Assembly (NCBI RefSeq): GCF_036227565.1
Contig: NZ_CP109460.1
Span: forward strand, 3,472,001-3,536,000
DNA: 64,000 nucleotides
Reading direction: 5' to 3'
DNA from: Streptomyces sp. NBC_01454
GTDB lineage: Bacteria; Actinomycetota; Actinomycetes; Streptomycetales; Streptomycetaceae
The notes under the pieces were generated by a model. That model made no database searches. It was not told the DNA's origin and worked only from the letters and a program-made list of their open reading frames with translations. The position numbers and the translations under genes are program-made. The first letter of the stretch is position 1. Each line of letters opens with the position of its first letter. Below, in pieces: positions 8,308 through 15,972 of the stretch.

Positions 8308-8625
8308 TCAGGACGTGCAGAGCGGGGCGACCATGCCGCTGCTGCCCGTGTGGACGTACGTGTCGGAGATGTACTGGCCGGGCGCGACGTTGTCCCAGAT
8401 GTCCGAGGTGCCGTACGGGCCGCTCACCCGCTGACCGTGCCGCTGGCAGCGGATCTGCACCCGGGCGCCCTCGGCCAGTGTGCGGACGACGAGTGCGTCG
8501 GTGCTCGGGCCCTGGCGGACCTTGACGCGGTAGCCCGGCGCGAGCGGGAAGTCGAGGCCGCCCGCCGCGGCGAGCGCCTGCTCGTCGGCCGGCTCCCGTG
8601 CGCTCTGCTGATCCTGTGTGGTCAT
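8308..8625 (-). CDS. Small SH3-like domain protein
   Basis: A 105-aa soluble protein. After a Gln/Glu/Ala-rich N-terminus, residues about 28-105 read like a bacterial SH3 (SH3b) fold: YRVKVRQGPSTDALVVRTLAEGARVQIRCQR, then the conserved GTSDIWDNV and GQYISDTYVHTG motifs found in envelope-associated SH3 domains. There is no signal peptide. The ribosome site GGGGGAATGAGAG precedes ATG 8625. It may share a transcript with the downstream membrane protein. The function is not known; SH3b domains usually bind peptides or cell-wall fragments. Confidence 0.78.
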   Translation of the reverse strand: MTTQDQQSAREPADEQALAAAGGLDFPLAPGYRVKVRQGPSTDALVVRTLAEGARVQIRCQRHGQRVSGPYGTSDIWDNVAPGQYISDTYVHTGSSGMVAPLCTS

Positions 8626-8697
8626 CTCTCATTCCCCCGTTGGATGCTGATCTCTTGTGCCGCGGCGGCGAAGCCCGCCGTGACAGCTCGCCCGGCG

Positions 8698-8722
8698 GTT
8701 CACCGTCACGGTTCACGGTGAC
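8698..8722. promoter_or_regulatory. Overlapping inverted and direct repeats in a divergent promoter region
   Basis: Two copies of GTTCAC(C/G)GT (8698 and 8711) lie 13 bp apart. The same stretch contains the inverted pair TCACCGT (8700-8706) and ACGGTGA (8715-8721). It sits between the divergent SH3-like gene and the protein kinase gene and is a candidate operator. No regulator is identified. Confidence 0.35.
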
Positions 8723-8859
8723 AGTTCGCCGGGGCTGTGCGCCTCGGTGGCGCAACGCGCACGCTAGCAAGCCTCGTTCAACTCGCACGCGCTATCGACT
8801 AAGCTCCGCGCGTCGCACCTGCGACCGCATGGCAAGGGGAATGACACGGGGGTGGATCC

Positions 8860-11055
8860 ATGCCAGCGCTGCGCGATTCCGGGCCGGGCCCGGAAGCGGA
8901 GCATCCGGAATACGCCGGGCAATACCGTCTGGAAGCCCGCCTGGGCTCCGGCGGAATGGGCGTGGTGCATCTGGCGCGCTCCACGTCCGGACTGACCCTG
9001 GCGGTCAAGGTCATCCATGCCGAATTCGCCCAGGACCCGGAGTTCCGCGGGCGGTTCCGGCAGGAGGTGGCAGCCGCGCGGCGGGTCAGCGGGGCCTTCA
9101 CGGCGCCCGTCGTCGATGCCGATCCGGACGCCGAGCGACCGTGGATGGCGACCCTTCACATTCCCGGTCCGACGCTCTCGGACCAGGTGAAGCGGAGTGG
9201 CCCGATGGTGCCCGGCGAGGTGCGGCAGCTGGCCGCCGGACTCGCCGAGGCGCTGCGCGACATCCACCGCGCCGGAGTGGTGCACCGCGATCTCAAGCCG
9301 GGAAATGTGCTGCTGGCCGCGGACGGTCCCAAAGTCATCGACTTCGGAATCTCGCGCCCGTCCGACAGTGAAATGCGCACCGAGACCGGCAAATTGATCG
9401 GTACGCCGCCGTTCATGGCGCCGGAGCAGTTCCAGCGCCCGCGCGAGGTGGGGCCCGCCGCGGATGTCTTCGCGCTGGGCTCGGTGCTGGTGCACGCCGC
9501 GACCGGGCGGGGGCCGTTCGACTCGGAGAGCCCGTACATCGTCGCCTACCAGGTGGTCCACGACGAGGCCGATCTGGCGGGCGTGCCCGAGGAGTTGGCG
9601 CCACTGATCGAGGGCTGCCTGGCGAAGGACCCCGCGGACCGCCCGACACCGGACGCGCTGATGGAGCTGCTGCGCACGCACGCACCGGCGGACGCACGGC
9701 CGCCCACGCCGGCGGAACGGGCCGCGGCTGCCTCCCCACGCCCCGAGACGACGCACGTCCGCGCCGCCGCCCCCGACAACCCCGCCGGCCCTCGCCGCAC
9801 CGCACGCCCCCGCACCGCCCGCACCCGCCGCTGGCCGCTGTGGGCCGCCCTCGCCCTGGTCGTCACCGGCGCCGGCACCTTCACCGGCATCCGGGCGCTG
9901 GCCTCGGCGGGCGACAGCCAGGACCCCGCGCTGCAGACCCGGCCGTCGTACGCCGACCAAGCCGACTTCCGCCCGTGGCACACCACGCTCGTCAAGCGCC
10001 CCCGGGGCCACGCCGCCGAGCTGCCGTTCTGCACCACCGGCTCGGGCGCCGTCTTCTGCGGCCAGCCCGGCGTGCTCGCCGCCCGGCTCGCCCCGGGCAC
10101 CGGCCAGGTCGCATGGCGGCGCAAGGACGACGCCGCCACCGGCAAGAACTCCCTCAAGAACGCCGCCTCACCCACCCCGCCGGCGCTCTCCGGCGGACTG
10201 CTGTACGTCTTCTCCGCCGACGCCGAGCGACTGACGGCGCTGGACCCGTCGGCCGACGGCAAGGGCGCCACCCGCTGGACCAAGGACATCTCCGGGTACG
10301 AGGGCGGGGCCCGGATCGTCGGGGACCAGGTGCTGCTGACGGCGGCGGACGGCACCGTCACCGCGCTGGACAGCGCGACCCACCGGCAGCTCTGGCACCA
10401 GCGCTTCACGGGCCACGCCCTGCCCGCCTTCACCGCGTTCGGCGACCCGCACACCGCCTACGCGGCCGAGAACACCCCCGACGGCACCGGCACCCAGGTC
10501 ACCGCCATCGACCCGGCCCACGGCAGGGTCCGCTGGTCACACCGGCTCCCCGGGCTGCTCGCCGTGGCCGGGCCCGGTACGTCCGGGGCGCTCTATCTGA
10601 CCGTCACCGACCCGACGTTGTCCTACCGCACCACCGCCGTCCTCCGTTACGACCCGGCCACCGGGCACACCCGGCGCCTCAAGCTCACCGCACCGCTGGA
10701 CGGGGCCCTGGCCGTCGTGCGCGGCGAATCGGTGTACCTGCTGGCCGAGGGCGGTGCGCTGCAGTCCGTCGGCGCACGGACCTGGGACACCGAGACCTCC
10801 GTCAGCCGGGGTTCGGCACCGGTGGTGAGCGGCGGCCGGCTGTATTTCACCGCGGCGGACGGACGGCTGCTCGCGGTCGACACCCGCTCCGGCGAGCTGC
10901 TGGGCCAGACGCCGCCCCGGATGAACGGCCGCCACAACGGGTTCGTGGAAGCGCTGCCGGCCCCGTTGGTGGACGCCCGGCACGGCCGCGTCTACGCGGC
11001 GGCGCCGGACGGCAGCATCTTCTCGGCGGCGTCCGGGGACCCGGCGGGCTGGTGA
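8860..11055 (+). CDS. Membrane Ser/Thr protein kinase with extracellular PQQ beta-propeller sensor
   Basis: A Hanks-type kinase of the AfsK/PknB class, 731 aa. The kinase domain has the Gly loop GSGGMG (29-34), catalytic Lys50, HRDLKPGN (142-149) and DFG (161-163), so it should be active. A Pro/Ala/Arg-rich juxtamembrane linker leads to one transmembrane helix (about 325-346). The external part (about 380-731) has repeats of the PQQ/pyrrolo-quinoline type with motifs such as TALDPSADGKG, VTALDSATHRQLWHQRF and LLAVDTRSGELLGQTPP, which together form a beta-propeller. The architecture implies sensing outside and phosphorylation inside. No phosphatase or PASTA domain is nearby, so targets are unknown. 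ATG 8860 follows a GGGGTGG ribosome site. Confidence 0.93.
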   Translation: MPALRDSGPGPEAEHPEYAGQYRLEARLGSGGMGVVHLARSTSGLTLAVKVIHAEFAQDPEFRGRFRQEVAAARRVSGAFTAPVVDADPDAERPWMATLHIPGPTLSDQVKRSGPMVPGEVRQLAAGLAEALRDIHRAGVVHRDLKPGNVLLAADGPKVIDFGISRPSDSEMRTETGKLIGTPPFMAPEQFQRPREVGPAADVFALGSVLVHAATGRGPFDSESPYIVAYQVVHDEADLAGVPEELAPLIEGCLAKDPADRPTPDALMELLRTHAPADARPPTPAERAAAASPRPETTHVRAAAPDNPAGPRRTARPRTARTRRWPLWAALALVVTGAGTFTGIRALASAGDSQDPALQTRPSYADQADFRPWHTTLVKRPRGHAAELPFCTTGSGAVFCGQPGVLAARLAPGTGQVAWRRKDDAATGKNSLKNAASPTPPALSGGLLYVFSADAERLTALDPSADGKGATRWTKDISGYEGGARIVGDQVLLTAADGTVTALDSATHRQLWHQRFTGHALPAFTAFGDPHTAYAAENTPDGTGTQVTAIDPAHGRVRWSHRLPGLLAVAGPGTSGALYLTVTDPTLSYRTTAVLRYDPATGHTRRLKLTAPLDGALAVVRGESVYLLAEGGALQSVGARTWDTETSVSRGSAPVVSGGRLYFTAADGRLLAVDTRSGELLGQTPPRMNGRHNGFVEALPAPLVDARHGRVYAAAPDGSIFSAASGDPAGW

Positions 11056-11219
11056 CGGCCGGGCCCGCCGCCGCCCACCGCATGACAGCGACACACGCAG
11101 CACTCGCGCCGCACCCCGGGGACGGCCGCGGCGGTCTCGGGCCCGGGGCTGCCCTTGGTGCATCCGGGATGCCTGCCGACATGGCAGGCCGGCGAGACGT
11201 ACGGGGCGCCCTCGCTCAC
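10992..11219 (-). CDS. Small Cys/His-rich protein
   Basis: A 75-aa protein whose first 47 residues look conserved-like: PYVSPACHVGRH, a gap, then ECCVCRCHAV. The paired Cys and His residues could bind a metal. Similar small proteins occur next to XRE/DUF397 loci in streptomycetes. The GTG start at 11219 overlaps the stop of the preceding 74-aa gene as GTGA (4 bp), strong evidence for translational coupling. The last about 20 codons run antisense into the 3' end of the kinase gene and are of low complexity. Function unknown; the coupling to the upstream gene is the best support that it is real. Confidence 0.55.
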   Translation of the reverse strand: MSEGAPYVSPACHVGRHPGCTKGSPGPETAAAVPGVRRECCVCRCHAVGGGGPGRHQPAGSPDAAEKMLPSGAAA

Positions 11220-11440
11220 CGGATCGCCCTCTGGAGCACCGCGATGAGCTTGCGGGTCGTCTCCACGTTGCAGCGCCCCAACTCGACCAGCACGCGCGGC
11301 GGTTCATAGCCGAACGTCACCGGGTCGACGGCCAGCGACGGCAGCACGATGCCGGTCTGCTTGAGCACGGCGGCCAGCTCGCCGCAGGCCGCCTCGGCCT
11401 CGTTCCTCGCGTCGGCCACCGCCCGTCGTTCCGTCGTCAT
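11216..11440 (-). CDS. Small conserved-type protein next to an XRE/DUF397 locus
   Basis: A 74-aa protein that looks mainly helical (TERRAVADARNEAEAACGELAAVLKQTGIVLPSL, then VELGRCNVETTRKLIAVLQRAI; quoted in parts). I do not recognise a family. It is divergent from the XRE regulator gene and overlaps the downstream Cys/His-rich gene by 4 bp, so the two are probably made together. Small genes of this kind often accompany XRE/DUF397 pairs. Confidence 0.65.
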   Translation of the reverse strand: MTTERRAVADARNEAEAACGELAAVLKQTGIVLPSLAVDPVTFGYEPPRVLVELGRCNVETTRKLIAVLQRAIR

Positions 11441-11610
11441 CCGTACCGCTCCCGTCTGCCGTTTTCCCTGTCCGATACCCCCGGAGCGCCACTACCGTGT
11501 GTGTTCCGGCCGTTACGAGGATGGACCCGGAAAAGGCGCGAATGCCGCTTGCGGGCCGTATTTCACCACCCCACACCGCTAGTTCCACACCTTCCACGGA
11601 GGAGGTCACC

Positions 11611-12453
11611 ATGCCGCCGCGACGAGCAATCACCGGCCGGAGCCAGGAGCCGCGCCAACGGTTCGCCGACGAGCTGCGATTACTGCGCGCCAAGAAGGGC
11701 GACACCCTGCGGCAGCTCGGCGACGCCCTGGGCTGGGACTGGTCCCTCTTCGGCAAGATGGAGAGCGGCCAGACGATCGGCAGCCCCGAGGTCGCACAGG
11801 CGCTGGACCATTACTACGGCCTGCCGGACCTGCTGCTGACGCTGTGGGAACTGGCGGCGGGGGATCCTGCGCAGTTCAAGGAGCGGTACCGGCGGTACAT
11901 GGCCTTGGAAGCTGAGGCGGTGAGTCTTTGGCACTATGCGGTGAGCGTCCTCCCTGGCCTGCTCCAGACGGAAGGCTACGCACACGCGTTGCTCTCGGCG
12001 GGCGGCATCATGGGAGAAGAGCTGACGCGGCAGGTGGAGGCGCGGATAGGACGCCGCGAGTTGCTGGATGGCGATGACGCACCTCGATTCCGCGCCATCC
12101 TGTCCGAGGCTGTGTTGCGCACACCCTTGGAGGATGCCAATGAGTGGCAGAAGCAGCTGGAGCACTTGCTGGACATGGGAGAACGACGAAACGTCATGAT
12201 TCAGGTCGTCAGGCAGGAAGCCGGTCTCCACGCCCTGACGAACACCCACACCATGTTTCTACGGCTTCCTGACGGTCGCACTGTGGCATGGGTGGAGACC
12301 GGTTATTCGGGCGAACTTGTCCAGGAAGCGGCAGCAACCGAACGACTTCAGCTCAGCTACGATCTGGTCCGTGACCTAGCCCTTTCCCCGGTCGAGTCAC
12401 GGAAGTTCGTCAAGCAGATGTTGGAGGAAGTGCCATGCGATCCATCGATCTGA
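11611..12453 (+). CDS. XRE-family regulator, DUF5753 type (WhiJ/Scr1-like)
   Basis: A helix-turn-helix regulator of 280 aa. Residues about 18-70 form the XRE domain (LRLLRAKKGDTLRQLGDALGW, then LFGKMESGQTIGSPEVAQAL). The rest is the DUF5753 effector-like domain with the usual YAVSVLPGLLQTEGYAHALL and the late VWVETGYSGE-type motif (here VAWVETGYSGELVQE). The ribosome site GGAGGAGG precedes ATG 11611. Its last 19 bp overlap the start of the DUF397 gene, the standard arrangement. In Streptomyces such pairs act in developmental control, and some behave like toxin-antitoxin pairs. The DUF397 partner is expected to bind this protein and relieve DNA binding. Confidence 0.92.
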   Translation: MPPRRAITGRSQEPRQRFADELRLLRAKKGDTLRQLGDALGWDWSLFGKMESGQTIGSPEVAQALDHYYGLPDLLLTLWELAAGDPAQFKERYRRYMALEAEAVSLWHYAVSVLPGLLQTEGYAHALLSAGGIMGEELTRQVEARIGRRELLDGDDAPRFRAILSEAVLRTPLEDANEWQKQLEHLLDMGERRNVMIQVVRQEAGLHALTNTHTMFLRLPDGRTVAWVETGYSGELVQEAAATERLQLSYDLVRDLALSPVESRKFVKQMLEEVPCDPSI

Positions 12454-12647
12454 GCACCGTGACCTGGCGCAAGAGCACCTACAGCAACCAGGACGGCGGA
12501 GAGTGCATCGAGATCTCCGACGACTTCCCCGCCGCCACCCCCGTCCGCGACAGCAAGGACCCCCAAGGCCCCGCCCTCCTCTTCAAGGCGCCCGCCTGGT
12601 CGTCCTTCGTCGCCGCCGTGAAGAGTGGGCGGCTCCCCAGCGCCTAA
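12435..12647 (+). CDS. DUF397-domain protein, partner of the XRE regulator
   Basis: A 70-aa single-domain DUF397 protein with the family pattern: TWRKSTYSNQDGGECIEI, then VRDSKDPQGPALLF and WSSFVAAVKSG. It overlaps the XRE gene by 19 bp, so translation is probably coupled. Members of this family act as small partners of DUF5753/XRE regulators. It is the intact copy of a tandem duplication; a second copy begins 158 bp downstream. Confidence 0.92.
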   Translation: MRSIDLSTVTWRKSTYSNQDGGECIEISDDFPAATPVRDSKDPQGPALLFKAPAWSSFVAAVKSGRLPSA

Positions 12648-12683
12648 CGCACCCCCGGCCCCTGAAGGACCGCCCCACAGACC

Positions 12684-12713
12684 GGCCCCCGTCGCTCGCC
12701 CGCGACGGGGGCC
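12684..12713. terminator. Hairpin with 12-bp stem after the first DUF397 gene
   Basis: The arm 12684-12695 pairs perfectly with 12702-12713 around a 6-nt loop. It lies between the two DUF397 copies, so the second copy may need its own promoter or read-through. Confidence 0.65.
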
Positions 12714-12804
12714 GTTGTCCGAGCACGACCTTCCCTCGCCGCACCCTCCCTGCTGAACTCGCTCAACGACAGGCCCCATTGAGCGCCCACGAGGAGGAAG
12801 CGCC

Positions 12805-13009
12805 ATGCGATCCATCGACCTGACCACCGCCACCTGGCGCAAGAGCACCCACAGCAACCCGGACGGCGGCGCCTGCATCGAGGTAGCCGACAACCTCCCC
12901 GCCCTCGTCCCCGTCCGCGACAGCAAGGACCCCCCAAGGCCCCACCCTCACCTTCGAGGCGACGGCCTGGACGTCCTTCGTCACGGCCGTGAAGCAGGGC
13001 GCACCGTAA
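12805..13009 (+). pseudogene. Second DUF397 gene, frameshifted
   Basis: The first 43 codons closely match the neighbouring DUF397 gene (MRSIDLTTATWRKSTHSN, VRDSKDP), including an almost identical ribosome site and start context. At 12930-12935 there are six C residues where the intact copy has five. Removing one C restores the frame QGPTLTFEATAW, TSFVTAVKQGAP and a stop TAA at 13007-13009, the normal DUF397 length. As written, the frame runs on without a stop to about 13320 into unrelated sequence. It is either a decayed copy, a phase-variable homopolymer or a sequencing error; raw reads would decide. Confidence 0.8.
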
Positions 13010-13147
13010 GGGATTCGACGTCACGGCAGGCTGCCGACGAGGGCGCGCCCGCCCCACACACGAGCCGAAGTCGTAGCTCTACCGGCCCCGCGACGGCTCG
13101 CTTGATAGCGTTCCCCTTCGCACAGAGTTACGGGGAAGGGGCTCTAA

Positions 13148-13726
13148 GTGTCCAGCACGATGTCGGTTCAGCCCGGCGAATTACGCGCATCCGCGCACGC
13201 CCAGGGCAGCATCGCCGAAGACATCAAGAAACCCAGCGACAAGGCCGTCAGCGAGACCGGTACCGCTGCGGATTCCGCCAAGGGGTGGTCCGTCGCCGCG
13301 GCCCTGCACATGGTGAGTGAGACCTGGCAGCCCGCTCTCGACGGCCTGCACAAGCGCCTGCTGCAAGGCGCCGCCAACCTCCGCGACACCGCCGACAACC
13401 ATGACTGGAACGAGGACATGGTTGACCAGGACTTCGAGGACTTCAACGGGGACAAGGTGGGTGTGATCATGTCGGCCCCCGCCTCGGGAAGCGGGCCCGG
13501 CTCCACGGTGTACGCCGGGCTGCCGCACCCGGGTGACCGTGGCAACGACCAGGTCCGGGATGCCGTCGGCGAGTACCAGCCGCCGCCACCCGGTACGCCG
13601 TCGCCCAGCACGGACGACATGATGCGCGCCAGGCCGGCCATGCCCGTGTACGACCCGGGCGAGGCGCTCACGGAGCCCGGCCGTGGAGCCACACCGCGGC
13701 ACACCGACGACAACCCCTTTGGATAA
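13148..13726 (+). CDS. WXG100-like secreted-type protein
   Basis: A 192-aa protein. The N-terminal about 110 residues are helical and resemble type VII secretion (ESX) substrates of actinobacteria (VQPGELRASAHAQGSIAEDI, then WQPALDGLHKRLLQGAANLR and ADNHDWNEDMV). The C-terminal part is Pro/Gly-rich and disordered, ending in DDNPFG. There is no Sec signal. GTG 13148 follows a strong GGGGAAGGGG site. The stop is separated from the next gene start by 3 bp or less, so the two are translationally coupled and probably function as a pair. No ESX secretion machinery is in the window. Confidence 0.75.
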   Translation: MSSTMSVQPGELRASAHAQGSIAEDIKKPSDKAVSETGTAADSAKGWSVAAALHMVSETWQPALDGLHKRLLQGAANLRDTADNHDWNEDMVDQDFEDFNGDKVGVIMSAPASGSGPGSTVYAGLPHPGDRGNDQVRDAVGEYQPPPPGTPSPSTDDMMRARPAMPVYDPGEALTEPGRGATPRHTDDNPFG

Positions 13727-13729
13727 GTG

Positions 13730-15325
13730 ATGGCTTCCGACTACGCACGTCTGCTGAAGCAGGACTTCGCGGACATGACGGCTGCCGCCGACTCCTGGCA
13801 GCGGGTATCGCGGGAGATGGACAGCGCATTCGACCAGCACCGTACGAAGGTGACCGGTCCGCTGCATGCATCCTGGCAAGGGGACGACGCCAAGGCCGCG
13901 CTGACGTTTCTTGAGGACATCGAGATGCGCATCAATGTGGTCCGCACCGAGTCGATGACCATCTCGAAGGCGATCGACACGGTTCGGTTTCGTATGGAGC
14001 AGGCACAGACGGACTTACGCAACGCGGTGCGGAGCGCGGAATCCGAGGGATTCGTCATCGACGACTCCGGGGCCGTCGGAGAGGCTTCCTGCGAAGTGGG
14101 CGAGTCGCCGGGGGAAGCGCAGAACAAGCTGGAACGGATGAAGCACTTCCAGGAGGAGATCGACACCGCGGTCAAGGATGCGAGGAAGGCCAGCGACGAC
14201 GGTCATCACGCACTGGGGGAACTGCGTGGCGAGATCATGGACCGCACCAACAAGCACATGGCCGCCGAGTCCGCGGGCGACAGCCAACAAGCCATGAAGG
14301 ACCTGGGCGTCAACGGGCCGCAGATCCCCAAGGACCCCAAGGACGCCGCCGCTTGGTGGAAGGGCCTCGACGACGCGTCTCGCCAGGAGTACGCCACCAT
14401 GTACCCGGAGCGGATCGGCAAGGCGAACGGCCTGCCGAGCACCGTCCGCGACGATGCGAACCGGCTCGCACTCGATCAGGAACTCAACTTCGTCAGCGGC
14501 AGCGACCAGGCCATCCCCGGTATCCCGGAGGACCGTCACAACCTTGAGGTTCTGAAGGCGGAACTCGACAAGCGTGACGGCGCAACGGGCAACAAGAAGC
14601 TCTACCTTCTCGACTTCGATGACTTCGACGACGGTAAAGCCGTCATCGCCATGGGAAACCCGGACACCGCTGACAATGTCGGGGTGCAGGTGCCCGGCAC
14701 GGCCACGACGATGGACTCGACCGGGGGCCAGCTGTCACGGATCGAGAAACTGCAGCGAGCCGCTGGCGATGCCGATCCATCGGCGAACACCTCGATGGTC
14801 TACTGGCTCGGTTACGACGCTCCTGAAATTCCCAGCACCGATGCACCGAATCTCGCCGTGGCCGGCACCGGCCGGGCTGACGATGCCGCACCGGATTTGC
14901 GGAATTTCACCCACGGCCTGCGCGCCTCACATGAGGGGGCGGATCGTGCGCACATGACCGTGCTGGGGCACAGCTATGGTGCCTCGGTTGTGGGCGACGC
15001 GGATGCCGGTGGCAACGGGCTCGACGCCGACAGTATTTCCGTCGTCGGCAGTCCGGGTATGACAGTCGGCAGCGCATCCGACCTCCACGTCGATCCCCAC
15101 CACTTCTACACGGGAATCGCCGACGACGACCCCATCAGTCAAGCACAGGACTTGACGCTTGGCCCCGACCCGAACACACAGGCCTTCGGCGGCACCCGGT
15201 TCGTGACCGATACCCATGGGCACAGCGGCTACTGGGACGACCACAGCAAGAGTCTCGCCAATCAGGGGGCAATCATTGCAGGTTTTGAGCCGAAGAAGGC
15301 ACCACCCACCCCCGTCGATATGTGA
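13730..15325 (+). CDS. WXG-domain alpha/beta hydrolase (DUF1023 type)
   Basis: A 531-aa protein. Residues 1-about 110 form a helical hairpin with the WXG motif W49-Q-G51, as in ESX substrates. A long coiled segment follows to about residue 210. The C-terminal domain is an alpha/beta hydrolase of the DUF1023 type with the nucleophile elbow GHSYG (Ser415), an acidic site in the DDDP region and a late HGHSGYW segment supplying a likely catalytic His. No signal peptide is seen. Either GTG 13727 or ATG 13730 may start it; the upstream gene stops at 13726. This is the arrangement of a type VII-exported lipase/esterase effector with a WXG partner. Substrate unknown. Confidence 0.82.
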   Translation: MASDYARLLKQDFADMTAAADSWQRVSREMDSAFDQHRTKVTGPLHASWQGDDAKAALTFLEDIEMRINVVRTESMTISKAIDTVRFRMEQAQTDLRNAVRSAESEGFVIDDSGAVGEASCEVGESPGEAQNKLERMKHFQEEIDTAVKDARKASDDGHHALGELRGEIMDRTNKHMAAESAGDSQQAMKDLGVNGPQIPKDPKDAAAWWKGLDDASRQEYATMYPERIGKANGLPSTVRDDANRLALDQELNFVSGSDQAIPGIPEDRHNLEVLKAELDKRDGATGNKKLYLLDFDDFDDGKAVIAMGNPDTADNVGVQVPGTATTMDSTGGQLSRIEKLQRAAGDADPSANTSMVYWLGYDAPEIPSTDAPNLAVAGTGRADDAAPDLRNFTHGLRASHEGADRAHMTVLGHSYGASVVGDADAGGNGLDADSISVVGSPGMTVGSASDLHVDPHHFYTGIADDDPISQAQDLTLGPDPNTQAFGGTRFVTDTHGHSGYWDDHSKSLANQGAIIAGFEPKKAPPTPVDM

Positions 15326-15335
15326 GGACCAACCC

Positions 15336-15887
15336 TTGGAGAAAATTCACTCTGAGGTGACGATCAAACCCTTTAGGCGAACCCGCCTGATCGCATTGGC
15401 CACCTCAGTCATCTTGCTCACCGGAGCCTGCATGTCTCAGCAATCCAACGACCCCAACAAGGCGCTGCCGCGTAAAAGCCGTGAGCAATCATTGACTTGG
15501 GCGAAGCAATACACCTCGACCATGGCCCACTATGCGGAAGTCAAGATAGGCAGTAAATTCGGCCCCTTCACGCACTTCGAGGACTGCGTCGGCCAAAATG
15601 ATGAGGTGGCGGACGATGGCCGGTACACCCTGACGTATACCGTGTACGCCAACCTTCCACGGGAAGATCACGCTTCGACCCTCCGCAAACTCCGGATGGC
15701 GCTTGAGAAGCATGCGGGAGTCAAGGTCACCGACTACGAAGAGCACCCGCGGGCCATTCTCTACGGTCACCATGCCGGAGAGAACTTTGATCTCATTGCC
15801 GACACCGTGAAGCCCCCCAACACCCTCCGCCTGTCCGTCAGCACCCCCTGCTTCCTGCCCCCCGGGGCCACCCAGCAGAAGTTCTGA
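15336..15887 (+). CDS. Small lipoprotein of unknown function
   Basis: A signal peptide with basic residues (KPFRRTRL), a hydrophobic core and lipobox LTGAC marks an exported lipoprotein. The mature part (about 155 aa) has no family that I recognise; it carries two later Cys (in EDCVGQND and STPCFLPP) that could pair. TTG 15336 has GAGGA at good spacing 8 nt upstream; GTG 15357 would give a shorter n-region and is an alternative. It starts 10 bp after the WXG hydrolase stop, so it is part of the same operon. It could be an immunity or anchoring protein for the hydrolase, which is inference from position only. Confidence 0.75.
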   Translation: MEKIHSEVTIKPFRRTRLIALATSVILLTGACMSQQSNDPNKALPRKSREQSLTWAKQYTSTMAHYAEVKIGSKFGPFTHFEDCVGQNDEVADDGRYTLTYTVYANLPREDHASTLRKLRMALEKHAGVKVTDYEEHPRAILYGHHAGENFDLIADTVKPPNTLRLSVSTPCFLPPGATQQKF

Positions 15888-15912
15888 GACACGCACGGGC
15901 CGCCGTGGCACA

Positions 15913-15954
15913 CAGTGAGAAGGCCCCCGCCGGATGACGGGAGCCTTCTCACTG
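15913..15954. terminator. Bidirectional hairpin between the lipoprotein gene and ilvD
   Basis: The arms 15913-15924 (CAGTGAGAAGGC) and 15943-15954 are perfectly complementary, with partial extension into the loop. It lies between convergent genes and probably serves both. Confidence 0.7.
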
Positions 15955-15972
15955 CTTCGTGCGTGCGGGGCC

